A DNA stretch of 64,000 bases from Streptomyces sp. NBC_00258 (GTDB taxonomy: Bacteria > Actinomycetota > Actinomycetes > Streptomycetales > Streptomycetaceae): contig NZ_CP108081.1 of the NCBI RefSeq assembly GCF_036182465.1, positions 3,348,001-3,412,000 of the forward strand, given 5' to 3'. Made by a program: the position numbers and the translations under genes. The notes beneath the pieces were generated by a model. That model made no database searches and was not told the DNA's origin. It saw only the letters and a list, made by a program, of their open reading frames with translations. Positions 26,751 through 34,378 of the stretch are shown piece by piece; position 1 is the first letter of the stretch; every line of letters starts with the position of its first letter.

Positions 26751-26885
26751 GACGTACTTCCTGTTCGTGCGGGCGTGGTTTTCCTTCCGATGATCAAGAC
26801 GCCACGACATGACGAACGGGTTCCCACGGGCCTCGTACGACCCCATATGACCCATACGGGCTCGTACGGCACAGGGCGACGGCCC

Positions 26886-27530
26886 CTACGCGCCGGCGGC
26901 CTCGGCGCGTTCCTCCGACGCCACGCCCTCGACGACCGCGGACGCCTCCTTCTCCGGTACGCCCGCCGCGACCAGCGTGGCGACGGCGGTCCGCGTCCCG
27001 TCGTCCTCCCACGTGCCCGTGTTGACGCTTTCGAGCAGGGAGATGGTCAGGGCTTCCAGGGCGGAACTGAGGACCACCGCCGGCAGGTGGTCGTGGAACA
27101 CGCCCGCGTGCTGCCCTCGTTCGAGGACGGCCGTCGCCTCGTCACGGGCCGGGGCCAGCACCTCGGACACCCGCTCCATGCCCAGATCCTGGCGGGCGAG
27201 CGCCAGGAGCAGCCGGTAGCGGTCTCCCACCGACCAGATCGACAGGACGAACCGCGCGAGCGCACGCTCGGGTGCCTCCGCCGTGTCCGGTTTCCGGGCC
27301 ACGACTCCGCGCAGGGCCTCGGACGCCTCCTCGGCGAGAGCGTCCAGCAGGGCCGCACGCCCCGGGAAGTGCCCGAAGAGCGTACGGCGGACCACGCCGG
27401 CCGCCCGCGCGATCTCCTCCAGGGTGACGTCGGGGTTCCGGCCGAGTTCCTGTCGGGCGGTGGCGAGGATGCGGGCCCGGTTGGAACGCGAATTGCGTCG
27501 CAACGGCTCACGGACCACGGGCTTGGGCAC
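26886..27530 (-). CDS. TetR-family repressor (paralogue of the one at 36125)
   Basis: The 214-residue protein starts at GTG 27530 with GAGGA about 11 nt upstream. The N-terminal helix-turn-helix reads ILATARQELGRNPDVTLEEIARAAGVVRRTLFGHFPGRAALL. The ligand domain shares phrases with the regulator at 36125-36796, including SIWSVGDRYRLLLALARQDLG against TLWPVGDRYRTLIGLARQDLR, and SVNTGTWEDDG against SVNSGIWADDG. Its own target is not obvious: both neighbours are read in the same direction. It may share an operator or ligand with its paralogue, which faces an MFS exporter. Confidence 0.88.
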   Translation of the reverse strand: MPKPVVREPLRRNSRSNRARILATARQELGRNPDVTLEEIARAAGVVRRTLFGHFPGRAALLDALAEEASEALRGVVARKPDTAEAPERALARFVLSIWSVGDRYRLLLALARQDLGMERVSEVLAPARDEATAVLERGQHAGVFHDHLPAVVLSSALEALTISLLESVNTGTWEDDGTRTAVATLVAAGVPEKEASAVVEGVASEERAEAAGA

Positions 27531-27622
27531 GACACGTCCTCGCGGATGCAGGGGGTGGGAAGGGCCCTGTCATTCTCCCACGGTGAAGGGCCACGCCCCC
27601 TGGGGCCGCAGGGACCCCTTCG

Positions 27623-28258
27623 TCAGCCGAGGTCGGGGAGTTGCCGCCGGGCGACGTCGTGGGCGTCGTCGGCCGGGACGCCCAGCATGCGCAGGACCAT
27701 CTCGGCCAGGTTCACGGCGGCCTCGTCGCCGTCCAGGTCCGGGCGGGTGAACCTCAGCTCCACCAGGGACAGCAGGGTCCCGCCCAGCGCGGACAGCGCG
27801 ACGGTCGGGTCGACAGGGGAGAAACGGCCGGAGGCGACGCCGATCTCCAGGTCACGCAGGGCGCGGGGAGCGAGGCCGCGGTCGGAGTGGAGATGCTCCA
27901 GTCCCCGGCGGCGCAGGACCTGCATCAGCTCCGGATGCGAGTCGGCCATTCTGGCGCTGAGCCTGAAGCCCGCGGCCACGAGCTCCGCCGGGTCGTCGAT
28001 CCCGCTCAGGCGCTCGTCGAAGGTCTGGCCGAACTCCTCCAGGGCGTCCACGACGGCCGCGTCGAACAGCTCCGCCTTCGACGCGAAGTGGTTGTAGAAG
28101 GAGCCGAACCCCACGTCCGCGCGCTCCGCGATCGCCTGGATGCTCACGCCGGTGTCACCGTTCTCGGCGAGGATCTGCCGGGCCGCGCGCACGAGCGCCT
28201 GACGCGTCTCGGCGCGACGCCGTTCGAACCGGTTGCCGGGTGGGGCTGTCGTAGGCAT
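27623..28258 (-). CDS. TetR-family repressor, probable local regulator of the aromatic operon
   Basis: The 211-residue protein has an N-terminal TetR DNA-binding domain: ALVRAARQILAENGDTGVSIQAIAERADVGFGSFYNHFASKAELF. The C-terminal domain is not close to the other two TetR proteins here. It is divergent from the four-gene catabolic operon starting at 28395. The 136-bp region between carries two copies of a near-palindromic site, as expected for a repressor that controls itself and the operon. The inducer is probably a pathway aromatic or ring-cleavage product; this is inference. Confidence 0.88.
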   Translation of the reverse strand: MPTTAPPGNRFERRRAETRQALVRAARQILAENGDTGVSIQAIAERADVGFGSFYNHFASKAELFDAAVVDALEEFGQTFDERLSGIDDPAELVAAGFRLSARMADSHPELMQVLRRRGLEHLHSDRGLAPRALRDLEIGVASGRFSPVDPTVALSALGGTLLSLVELRFTRPDLDGDEAAVNLAEMVLRMLGVPADDAHDVARRQLPDLG

Positions 28259-28298
28259 GCGCAGAGTCTAGTCACGGATCAGACGCCGATCACAGTTC

Positions 28299-28367
28299 TG
28301 ATGAATCCATCAATTAACGCTCCGGACCCCTTGACGGGAGACATTGTCAAACTTGATGATTTCATCA
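28299..28367. promoter_or_regulatory. paired operators and promoter of the aromatic operon
   Basis: TGATGATTTCATCA (28354-28367) is a perfect palindrome. TGATGAATCCATCA (28299-28312) is the same site with one break in symmetry. Their centres are 55 bp apart. Both are AT-rich in a GC-rich region. TTGACG at 28331-28336 is a good -35 for the plus-strand operon and puts the -10 inside the second site. Binding would block the operon promoter and probably that of the divergent TetR gene. Confidence 0.7.
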
Positions 28368-28394
28368 TTACGGCGATGTTGCTTGGAGAACACG

Positions 28395-29522
28395 ATGACC
28401 AGGACAGCCCACCAGGACCTCCACAGCGAGCAGGGCGCCCTGCGGGGCGAGCACCCCGGGCGCTCCCGAAACCCCGTGATCAAGGTGGCCGACCTGGCCT
28501 GGCTGGAGTTCGAGAAGCCGGATCTGGACCGCGCCGAGGTCTTCGCCCGCGACTTCGGCTTCGGTGTCGCCGCCCGCACCGAGCACGAGCTGTGGCTGCG
28601 CGGCACCCTCGCCGGCTCGCCCTGCATGGTGATCCGCAAGGGGCGTACGTCCCGCTTCGTCGGACCGGCGTTCCGCGCGGCCGAGCGGACCGATCTCGAC
28701 CGGCTGGCCCGAGCCACCGGCTCCGACGTGCGGGACCTCGATGGAACGGGCGCCCCCGGCGACGGCAGGGCCGTGGACCTCCTGGACCCCTCGGGCTTCC
28801 CGGTGCGCGTGGTGCACTGCGGCGAGGATCTGCCGGCGCTGCCCGAACAGGGGCCGCTGCTCCTCAACTTCGGCACCGATCACCGTCGTACGAACGCCAC
28901 GCAGCGCCCGCCCCGCGAGCCGTCCCGTATCCAGCGGCTGGGCCATGTGGTCCTGGAGACAAGGGTGTTCGGCCGTGCGCTGGACTGGTACCTGGACACA
29001 CTCGGCATGATCGTCAGCGACTTCCTCTTCCTGGACGGGCAGCGTGAGCGTGGCCCGACGATGGCGTTCATCCGCTGCGACCGGGGCACTCTGGCCGTCG
29101 ACCACCACACCCTGGCCATGCACCTGGGCCCCGGCAACGGCTATGTGCACTCCGCCTACCAGGTCACCGACCTGGACTCGATCGCGGCCGGCGGGGAGTA
29201 CCTCAACGAGCGCGGATACAAACGCAGTTGGGGCATCGGGCGGCACATCCAGGGCAGCCAGCTCTTCGACTACTGGCGCGACCCCGACCGCTTCATGCTG
29301 GAGCACTTCGCCGACGGCGACCTGTTCTCCCGCGACCTCGAACCCGGGTGGGCACCCATGTCGACGAGCGGCCTCGCCCAGTGGGGCCCGCCGGCCACCC
29401 GCGACTTCCTCGGCGCGAGCCCCTCCCCCGCCCGGGTCCGAGACGTCGTCCAGGCCCTGCGCGGCGACAACGAAGTGGACCCGGCACGCCTGCTGGGTCT
29501 GCTGAAGGCCGTGAACTCCTGA
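28395..29522 (+). CDS. VOC-family extradiol ring-cleavage dioxygenase
   Basis: The 375-residue protein starts at ATG 28395 with GGAGA 5 nt upstream. It has two glyoxalase/VOC modules, the layout of type I extradiol dioxygenases. The C-terminal module carries the expected Fe(II) ligands: His in LGHVVLETRVFGRALDWY, His in NGYVHSAYQVTDLD, and Glu in PDRFMLEHFADGDLF. Such enzymes open a catecholic ring next to its hydroxyls using O2. The exact substrate is unknown. It leads an operon with an FAH hydrolase, a flavin hydroxylase and an acyl-CoA ligase, which supports an aromatic catabolic role. Confidence 0.85.
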   Translation: MTRTAHQDLHSEQGALRGEHPGRSRNPVIKVADLAWLEFEKPDLDRAEVFARDFGFGVAARTEHELWLRGTLAGSPCMVIRKGRTSRFVGPAFRAAERTDLDRLARATGSDVRDLDGTGAPGDGRAVDLLDPSGFPVRVVHCGEDLPALPEQGPLLLNFGTDHRRTNATQRPPREPSRIQRLGHVVLETRVFGRALDWYLDTLGMIVSDFLFLDGQRERGPTMAFIRCDRGTLAVDHHTLAMHLGPGNGYVHSAYQVTDLDSIAAGGEYLNERGYKRSWGIGRHIQGSQLFDYWRDPDRFMLEHFADGDLFSRDLEPGWAPMSTSGLAQWGPPATRDFLGASPSPARVRDVVQALRGDNEVDPARLLGLLKAVNS

Positions 29523-29582
29523 ATCCCCCCGCCCTCTGATCCCCCGACTCCTGATCCTCCGCCCCCCGATGAAGGCAATGAC

Positions 29583-30521
29583 ATGAGCTCCAACGTCCTG
29601 CGCACCGCCGACGGCTGGTGGGTGGTGCGCGACACGCGCGCCGTCCGCATCGAGACCAAGGCCGTCACCACCGCCGACCTGCTGGCCGACCGCGCCGCCG
29701 TCCGGGAAGCCGCCGCCTCCGGTGACACCGGCACGGCCGTCGCCGACCTGGTGGCCCTCTCCCCGGTCACCACGCCCTGCCGGGTGGTCGCCCAGATGGT
29801 CAACTACCGCAGCCACGCCCGCGATTCGGGCTTCACCGGCGACATCCCGCCCACCTTCTTCCGCAAGGCGTCCGGCTCGGTGAGCGGCCCGGGTGAGGCG
29901 ATCGTCCGCCCGTCGCACGTGAAGTTCCTCGACTACGAGATCGAGCTCGGCCTGGTGATGGGCGCGCCCCTGCCCGTGGGCACCGTCGTCACCGAGCGGG
30001 ACCTGCCCTCGTACGTGGCCGGGCTCGTCCTCGCCAACGACGTCAGCGCCCGTGACGTACAGCTGACCAAGACGCAGTTCTACGAGAGCAAGTCGTACCC
30101 GACCTTCACGCCGGCCGGGCCCTACCTCTGTCTGCCGGAGCCGGAGGACTTCGCCCATCTCCTCGATCTGCGGCTGAGGTTGTCGGTCAACGGCGACCTG
30201 CGCCAGGACCGCACCCTGGCCGACATGATCGTCCGCCCGGCGCAGGCGCTGACCCTGCTCGCGCGCTTCCAGACCCTGGGCCCTGGCGATCTGCTGCTCA
30301 CCGGCACCCCGGGCGGCACCGCCCTCAAGGCCCCGCCCAAGGCCGTCGAGAAGATCGGTGCGCTTCTGCCGCCCGCCGTGAAGTGGAAGGCGTTCTTCAA
30401 GAGCCAGGCCCGCAATCCGCACTATCTGCGCGACGGCGACCTGATCACCGCGACGATCGCCACGCCGGACGGGCGGATCGACCTCGGTGAACAGCGCACC
30501 CCCGTGACCGACGCGCAATGA
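29583..30521 (+). CDS. fumarylacetoacetate hydrolase (FAH)-family protein
   Basis: The 312-residue protein starts at ATG 29583 after GAAGG. FAH-family features are VAQMVNYRSHARDSGF, PTFFRKASGSVSGPGEAI, the metal-binding FLDYEIELGLVMG (Glu residues), LANDVSARDVQ (Asp) and GDLLLTGTPGGTA. The family cleaves or isomerises beta-diketo and 2-oxo acids made by ring fission. In this operon it most likely acts on the product of the extradiol dioxygenase, either by C-C hydrolysis or as a hydratase/isomerase. It follows the dioxygenase by 60 bp. Confidence 0.87.
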   Translation: MSSNVLRTADGWWVVRDTRAVRIETKAVTTADLLADRAAVREAAASGDTGTAVADLVALSPVTTPCRVVAQMVNYRSHARDSGFTGDIPPTFFRKASGSVSGPGEAIVRPSHVKFLDYEIELGLVMGAPLPVGTVVTERDLPSYVAGLVLANDVSARDVQLTKTQFYESKSYPTFTPAGPYLCLPEPEDFAHLLDLRLRLSVNGDLRQDRTLADMIVRPAQALTLLARFQTLGPGDLLLTGTPGGTALKAPPKAVEKIGALLPPAVKWKAFFKSQARNPHYLRDGDLITATIATPDGRIDLGEQRTPVTDAQ

Positions 30522-30568
30522 CCCACGCGCAGTGACCACCGCGAAACGAGAGCAGAAGTGAGCCGCAC

Positions 30569-32218
30569 ATGACCGTCGACCAGGCCGCCGGAGCACGGGA
30601 CACCGCGCCCAGGTCGGCACACGTACCCGTGGTGATCGTCGGAGCCGGGCCGGTGGGTGTGACCGCCGCCCTCCTGCTCGCCCGGCGCGGCGTACGGACC
30701 GTCGTCCTCGAACGCCATCACGGCGTCTACCCCCTCCCCCGCGCCGTCGCCACCGACGACGAGGTGCGCAGGATCCTCCAGACCGCCGGGGTCGACGAGG
30801 AGTTCACCGCGATCGCCCGCCCCGCGCGGGGGCTCCGGCTGCTGGACGCCCGGCACCGGGTGATGGCCGAGTTCCCGCGCGCCGAGCAGGGGGCGCACGG
30901 CTTCCCGCAGACCAGCATGTTCGACCAGCCGGAGCTGGAGCGGCTGCTGCGCGACGCCCTGGCCCGCCGCCCGGAGTGCGATCTGTGGACCGGGGTGGAG
31001 GTCGTCGGCGTGGACGTCGGCGAGGACAGCAATGGCCCTGTCCGGGTGACCCTCCGCCGGGACGGCGCCGAGGAACACCTGTGGGCGGACGCCGTCCTCG
31101 GCTGTGACGGTGCGGGCAGCCTCACCCGCGACGCCGTCGGCGCCGGATGGCAGGACCTGCGCTTCGAGGAGCGCTGGACGGTCGTCGACGTGCGCACGAG
31201 CGTCCCGGTCCGCTGCTGGGAAGGCGTGGAACAGGTCTGTGATCCCGACCGGCCCGCGACCTTCATGCGCATCGGCGAGGACCGCTACCGCTGGGAGTTC
31301 CGTCTGCGGGACGAGCCGGAAGCGGATCACGAGCGGCTGCGCGAGCTGATCGCTCCCTGGGTGGATCTCTCGTACGGCTCCGACTTCGAGGTGGTGCGGC
31401 AGGCTCAGTACACCTTCCGGGCCCGTATCGCCGACCGCTGGCGCCGGGGGCGGGTCTTCCTGCTCGGTGACGCCGCGCACCTCACCCCGCCGTTCATCGG
31501 GCAGGGGCTGTGCTCCGGGATGCGCGACGCCCACAACCTGACGTGGAAGCTGGCCCGAGTCCTCCAACAGGGCGCTGACGAGCGGTTGTTGGATACGTAC
31601 GAGAGCGAACGCAAGCCGCACGCCCGTCATGCGATCCGGCTCGCGGTCGCGATGGGCTGGGCCATGACCGGCGGCCAGGACGGTGCCGCCGTCCTCCGTC
31701 GCGGCGTCCTGGGCGCGGCCTTCCGTATTCCCGGCCTGACCGCGGCGGCCGCCCGTGACCTCAGTCCGGCCCTTGCCGCGGGGCCGCTCGTGCGCCGACG
31801 CGCCCTCCGTTGGACCCGCTGGGGCGGTCGCGGTCTCGTGGGCGGAATCTGCCCGCAGCCGTGGGTGGCCGTCGACGGGCGGCGCGTCCGTCTCGACGAG
31901 CTGCTCGGTGGCTCCTTCGCCGTACTGACCGCCGTACCGCTCTCGCCCTCGCTGCGGGCGGTCGCCGGCGGACTCGGTGCCCGGGTCGTCCCCGTGGCCG
32001 GCCTCGGCGACGACGGCCACCTTGCCGCCTGGCTGCGCGAGGGCCGGGCGGACGCCGTGCTGTTGCGTCCCGACCGCGTCGTCATGGACGTCGTCCCGTC
32101 CGGCGCCGACGACTTCACCGACACCGCGGGCTGGGCGGCCCTGCTGCACAGCACACGAAAACCTCTCCCCGCCCAACGGACCATCGACACAAGCCTGTTG
32201 AGGAGCGCCGCACGATGA
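30569..32218 (+). CDS. FAD-dependent aromatic hydroxylase, MhpA-like
   Basis: This 549-residue single-component flavin monooxygenase has the ADP-binding motif GAGPVGVTAALLLARRG near residue 22 and the second FAD motif LLGDAAHLTPPFIGQGLCSG near residue 304. YPLPRAVATDDEVRRILQ is typical of 3-(3-hydroxyphenyl)propionate hydroxylases (MhpA), which add an ortho hydroxyl to a phenol using NAD(P)H and O2. The enzyme would make the catechol for the extradiol dioxygenase. Its stop overlaps the next start as ATGA. The substrate may differ from that of MhpA, because MhpC/MhpD/MhpE/MhpF partners are absent. Confidence 0.88.
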   Translation: MTVDQAAGARDTAPRSAHVPVVIVGAGPVGVTAALLLARRGVRTVVLERHHGVYPLPRAVATDDEVRRILQTAGVDEEFTAIARPARGLRLLDARHRVMAEFPRAEQGAHGFPQTSMFDQPELERLLRDALARRPECDLWTGVEVVGVDVGEDSNGPVRVTLRRDGAEEHLWADAVLGCDGAGSLTRDAVGAGWQDLRFEERWTVVDVRTSVPVRCWEGVEQVCDPDRPATFMRIGEDRYRWEFRLRDEPEADHERLRELIAPWVDLSYGSDFEVVRQAQYTFRARIADRWRRGRVFLLGDAAHLTPPFIGQGLCSGMRDAHNLTWKLARVLQQGADERLLDTYESERKPHARHAIRLAVAMGWAMTGGQDGAAVLRRGVLGAAFRIPGLTAAAARDLSPALAAGPLVRRRALRWTRWGGRGLVGGICPQPWVAVDGRRVRLDELLGGSFAVLTAVPLSPSLRAVAGGLGARVVPVAGLGDDGHLAAWLREGRADAVLLRPDRVVMDVVPSGADDFTDTAGWAALLHSTRKPLPAQRTIDTSLLRSAAR

Positions 32219-34230
32219 CCAGGCCGTACCCGGACCCCTTCATGACTCCCGATCCGCAGGCCGCGGCCTCCAGCCGCATCGTGGACTTCGCCCGCCGGTC
32301 CGCCCGGCACCGGGGCGTCGGCACGGGCGACGACCACACCGACTACGCCGCGCTGCACCGCTGGTCCGTCACGGACCTGGAGGGCTTCTGGGGTGCGGTG
32401 TGGGAGTACTTCGACATCGACGCGGACAGCGCGTACGAGCGGGTGCTGGCCGAGGAGGCCATGCCGGGTGCCCGCTGGTTCCCCGGGGCGACCCTCAACT
32501 ACACCCACCACGCCCTGCGCGGCCTGAGCCCCGACCGGCCCGCGATCGTCGCGCTGGACGAGACCGGTTCGGCCCGCCCGGTCGGCGCCGGGCAACTGCG
32601 TGCCGAGGTCGCCTCCGTCGCCGCGACCCTGCGCGACCTCGGCGTCGGTATGGGCGACCGGGTCGTCGGCTACCTCCCCAACACCCCGCACGCCATCGTG
32701 GCGTTCCTCGCCGCAGCGAGCCTCGGCGCCGTCTGGTCGGTGTGCGGCCAGGACTACGCGCCGAAGGCCGCCGCCGACCGCTTCGCCCAGCTGGAACCCA
32801 CCGTCCTGATCTCCGCCGACGGATACCTCTTCAACGGAACCGCCCACGACCGCCGCGAGGCGTCCCTCGAACTGGCCCGCGCGCTACCGACGTTGAAGGC
32901 CGCCGTGCTCGTGGATCACATCGGCCTGCCGCGGCTGTCCCGGAAGTACCCGTCCCTGGCCGTGCCGTGGGAGGACGCGGCCACCCGCACGGAGCAACTC
33001 GCCTGTACGCCGGTACCGTTCGACCACCCGCGCTGGGTCGTCTTCTCCTCCGGCACCACCGGCCTGCCCAAGGGCATCGTGCACGGCCACGGCGGAGTCC
33101 TCCTGGAACACCTGAAGACCCTGGGTCTGCACTCCGACCTCGGCCCCGGCGACCGCCTCCTCTGGTACACCACCACCCACTGGATGATGTGGAACCTGGT
33201 CGCCTCCACCCTGCTGACGGGCGCCACGGCCTGTACGTACGACGGCAGCCCGGCGCCGCTCGCCCGCCCCGGCATCCTGTGGGAGCTGGCCGCCCGCCAT
33301 CGCGTCACCGTCTTCGGCACGAGTCCCCAATACCTGCTGGGGATGGCCAAGTTCGGCATCGACCCGTCCGTGCACGACCTGTCGTCCGTCCGCGTGGTCG
33401 GCTGCACCGGCTCCGCACTGCCGGCCTCCGCCTATCCCTGGGTCCGCGACCACGTCGGCGACCGCGTCCTGCTCGCCTCCATCAGCGGCGGAACGGACAT
33501 CGTCTCCGGCTTCGCCGGCAGCGCGCCCACGACACCTGTCCGGGCGGGGGAACTGTCGGCTCCCCACCTCGGCGTGGCGCTGGCCGCGTACGACGCCGAG
33601 GGGCGCCCTGTCCTCGACCAGGTCGGTGAGCTGGTGGTCACCCGCCCCATGCCGTCGATGCCGCTGTACTTCTGGGACGACCCGGACGGCACCCGGTACC
33701 ACGACGCGTACTTCTCCACGTATCCCGGTGTGTGGCGGCACGGCGACTGGATCACCTTCACCTCCCACGGTTCGGTGATCGTGCACGGCCGCTCCGACTC
33801 CACCCTCAACCGCAACGGCGTACGGCTCGGGAGCGCCGACATCCACGATGTCGTCGAGCGGCTTCCGGAGGTCGCCGAGGCCCTGGTCATCGGGGCGGAG
33901 GAACCGGACGGCGGCTACTGGATGCCGCTGTTCGTGGTCCCGGCGGCCGGTGCGACCCTCGACGACGCGCTCCGCCACCGCATCCGTGAGGCGATCCGCG
34001 CCGGTGTCTCGCCGCGCCACGTCCCCGACGAGATCCTCGCAGTCCCGGCCGTCCCGCACACCCGCACGGGCAAGAAGCTCGAAGTCCCCGTCAAGCGGCT
34101 GCTCCAGGGCACGCCCGCCGAGCAGGTCGTCAACCCGGCCACCGTCGACGCGCCCGAACTCATCGACTACTACGCCCGGCTGGGAGCCGAACGCCGCGCG
34201 CGGACAGGTGCCGAGCCCGCCCGTCAGTGA
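32215..34230 (+). CDS. acetoacetyl-CoA synthetase-like acid-CoA ligase
   Basis: The 671-residue acyl-adenylate enzyme starts at ATG 32215 with GAGGAG 9 nt upstream. Features typical of acetoacetate-CoA ligases are ARWFPGATLNYTHHALRG, GRVVGYLPNTPHAIVAFLAAASLGAVWS (written here with D in DRVVGY), SSGTTGLPKGIVHGHGG, TTTHWMMWNLV and ISGGTDIVSGF. It would activate acetoacetate or another short keto acid with ATP and CoA. As the last gene of the operon it suggests ring cleavage releases such an acid, as in the homogentisate route. The first half of a longer in-frame reading from 31810 overlaps the hydroxylase and is not real. Confidence 0.87.
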   Translation: MTRPYPDPFMTPDPQAAASSRIVDFARRSARHRGVGTGDDHTDYAALHRWSVTDLEGFWGAVWEYFDIDADSAYERVLAEEAMPGARWFPGATLNYTHHALRGLSPDRPAIVALDETGSARPVGAGQLRAEVASVAATLRDLGVGMGDRVVGYLPNTPHAIVAFLAAASLGAVWSVCGQDYAPKAAADRFAQLEPTVLISADGYLFNGTAHDRREASLELARALPTLKAAVLVDHIGLPRLSRKYPSLAVPWEDAATRTEQLACTPVPFDHPRWVVFSSGTTGLPKGIVHGHGGVLLEHLKTLGLHSDLGPGDRLLWYTTTHWMMWNLVASTLLTGATACTYDGSPAPLARPGILWELAARHRVTVFGTSPQYLLGMAKFGIDPSVHDLSSVRVVGCTGSALPASAYPWVRDHVGDRVLLASISGGTDIVSGFAGSAPTTPVRAGELSAPHLGVALAAYDAEGRPVLDQVGELVVTRPMPSMPLYFWDDPDGTRYHDAYFSTYPGVWRHGDWITFTSHGSVIVHGRSDSTLNRNGVRLGSADIHDVVERLPEVAEALVIGAEEPDGGYWMPLFVVPAAGATLDDALRHRIREAIRAGVSPRHVPDEILAVPAVPHTRTGKKLEVPVKRLLQGTPAEQVVNPATVDAPELIDYYARLGAERRARTGAEPARQ

Positions 34231-34233
34231 GAA

Positions 34234-34335
34234 GGGCGGTGCCGGGCGTCCCCTCCCGGCACCGCCCGGGCCGTGCGCCGCTCGGGCACGGCCCGTCATG
34301 GGTGAAGGAGGCCGGACCTCAGGTTCGGCCTCCTT
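34234..34335. terminator. cluster of three hairpins between convergent genes
   Basis: Three perfect or near-perfect stems follow each other: GGGCGGTGCCGGG (34234-34246 with 34255-34267, 13 bp), GGGCCGTGC (34268-34276 with 34286-34294, 9 bp), and AAGGAGGCCGGACC (34305-34318 with 34322-34335, one G-T pair). They separate the end of the catabolic operon from the MFS gene on the other strand, and can stop transcription from both sides. Confidence 0.75.
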
Positions 34336-34378
34336 GTGGTCGGCTCCGTTCTCCGGGAGCCGACCCGCGTGTGCGTCC

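Noticed and set aside
28368..30620. Reading frame of 750 codons opposite the dioxygenase and FAH genes
   Set aside because: It spans two real genes on the other strand and shows no family motif.
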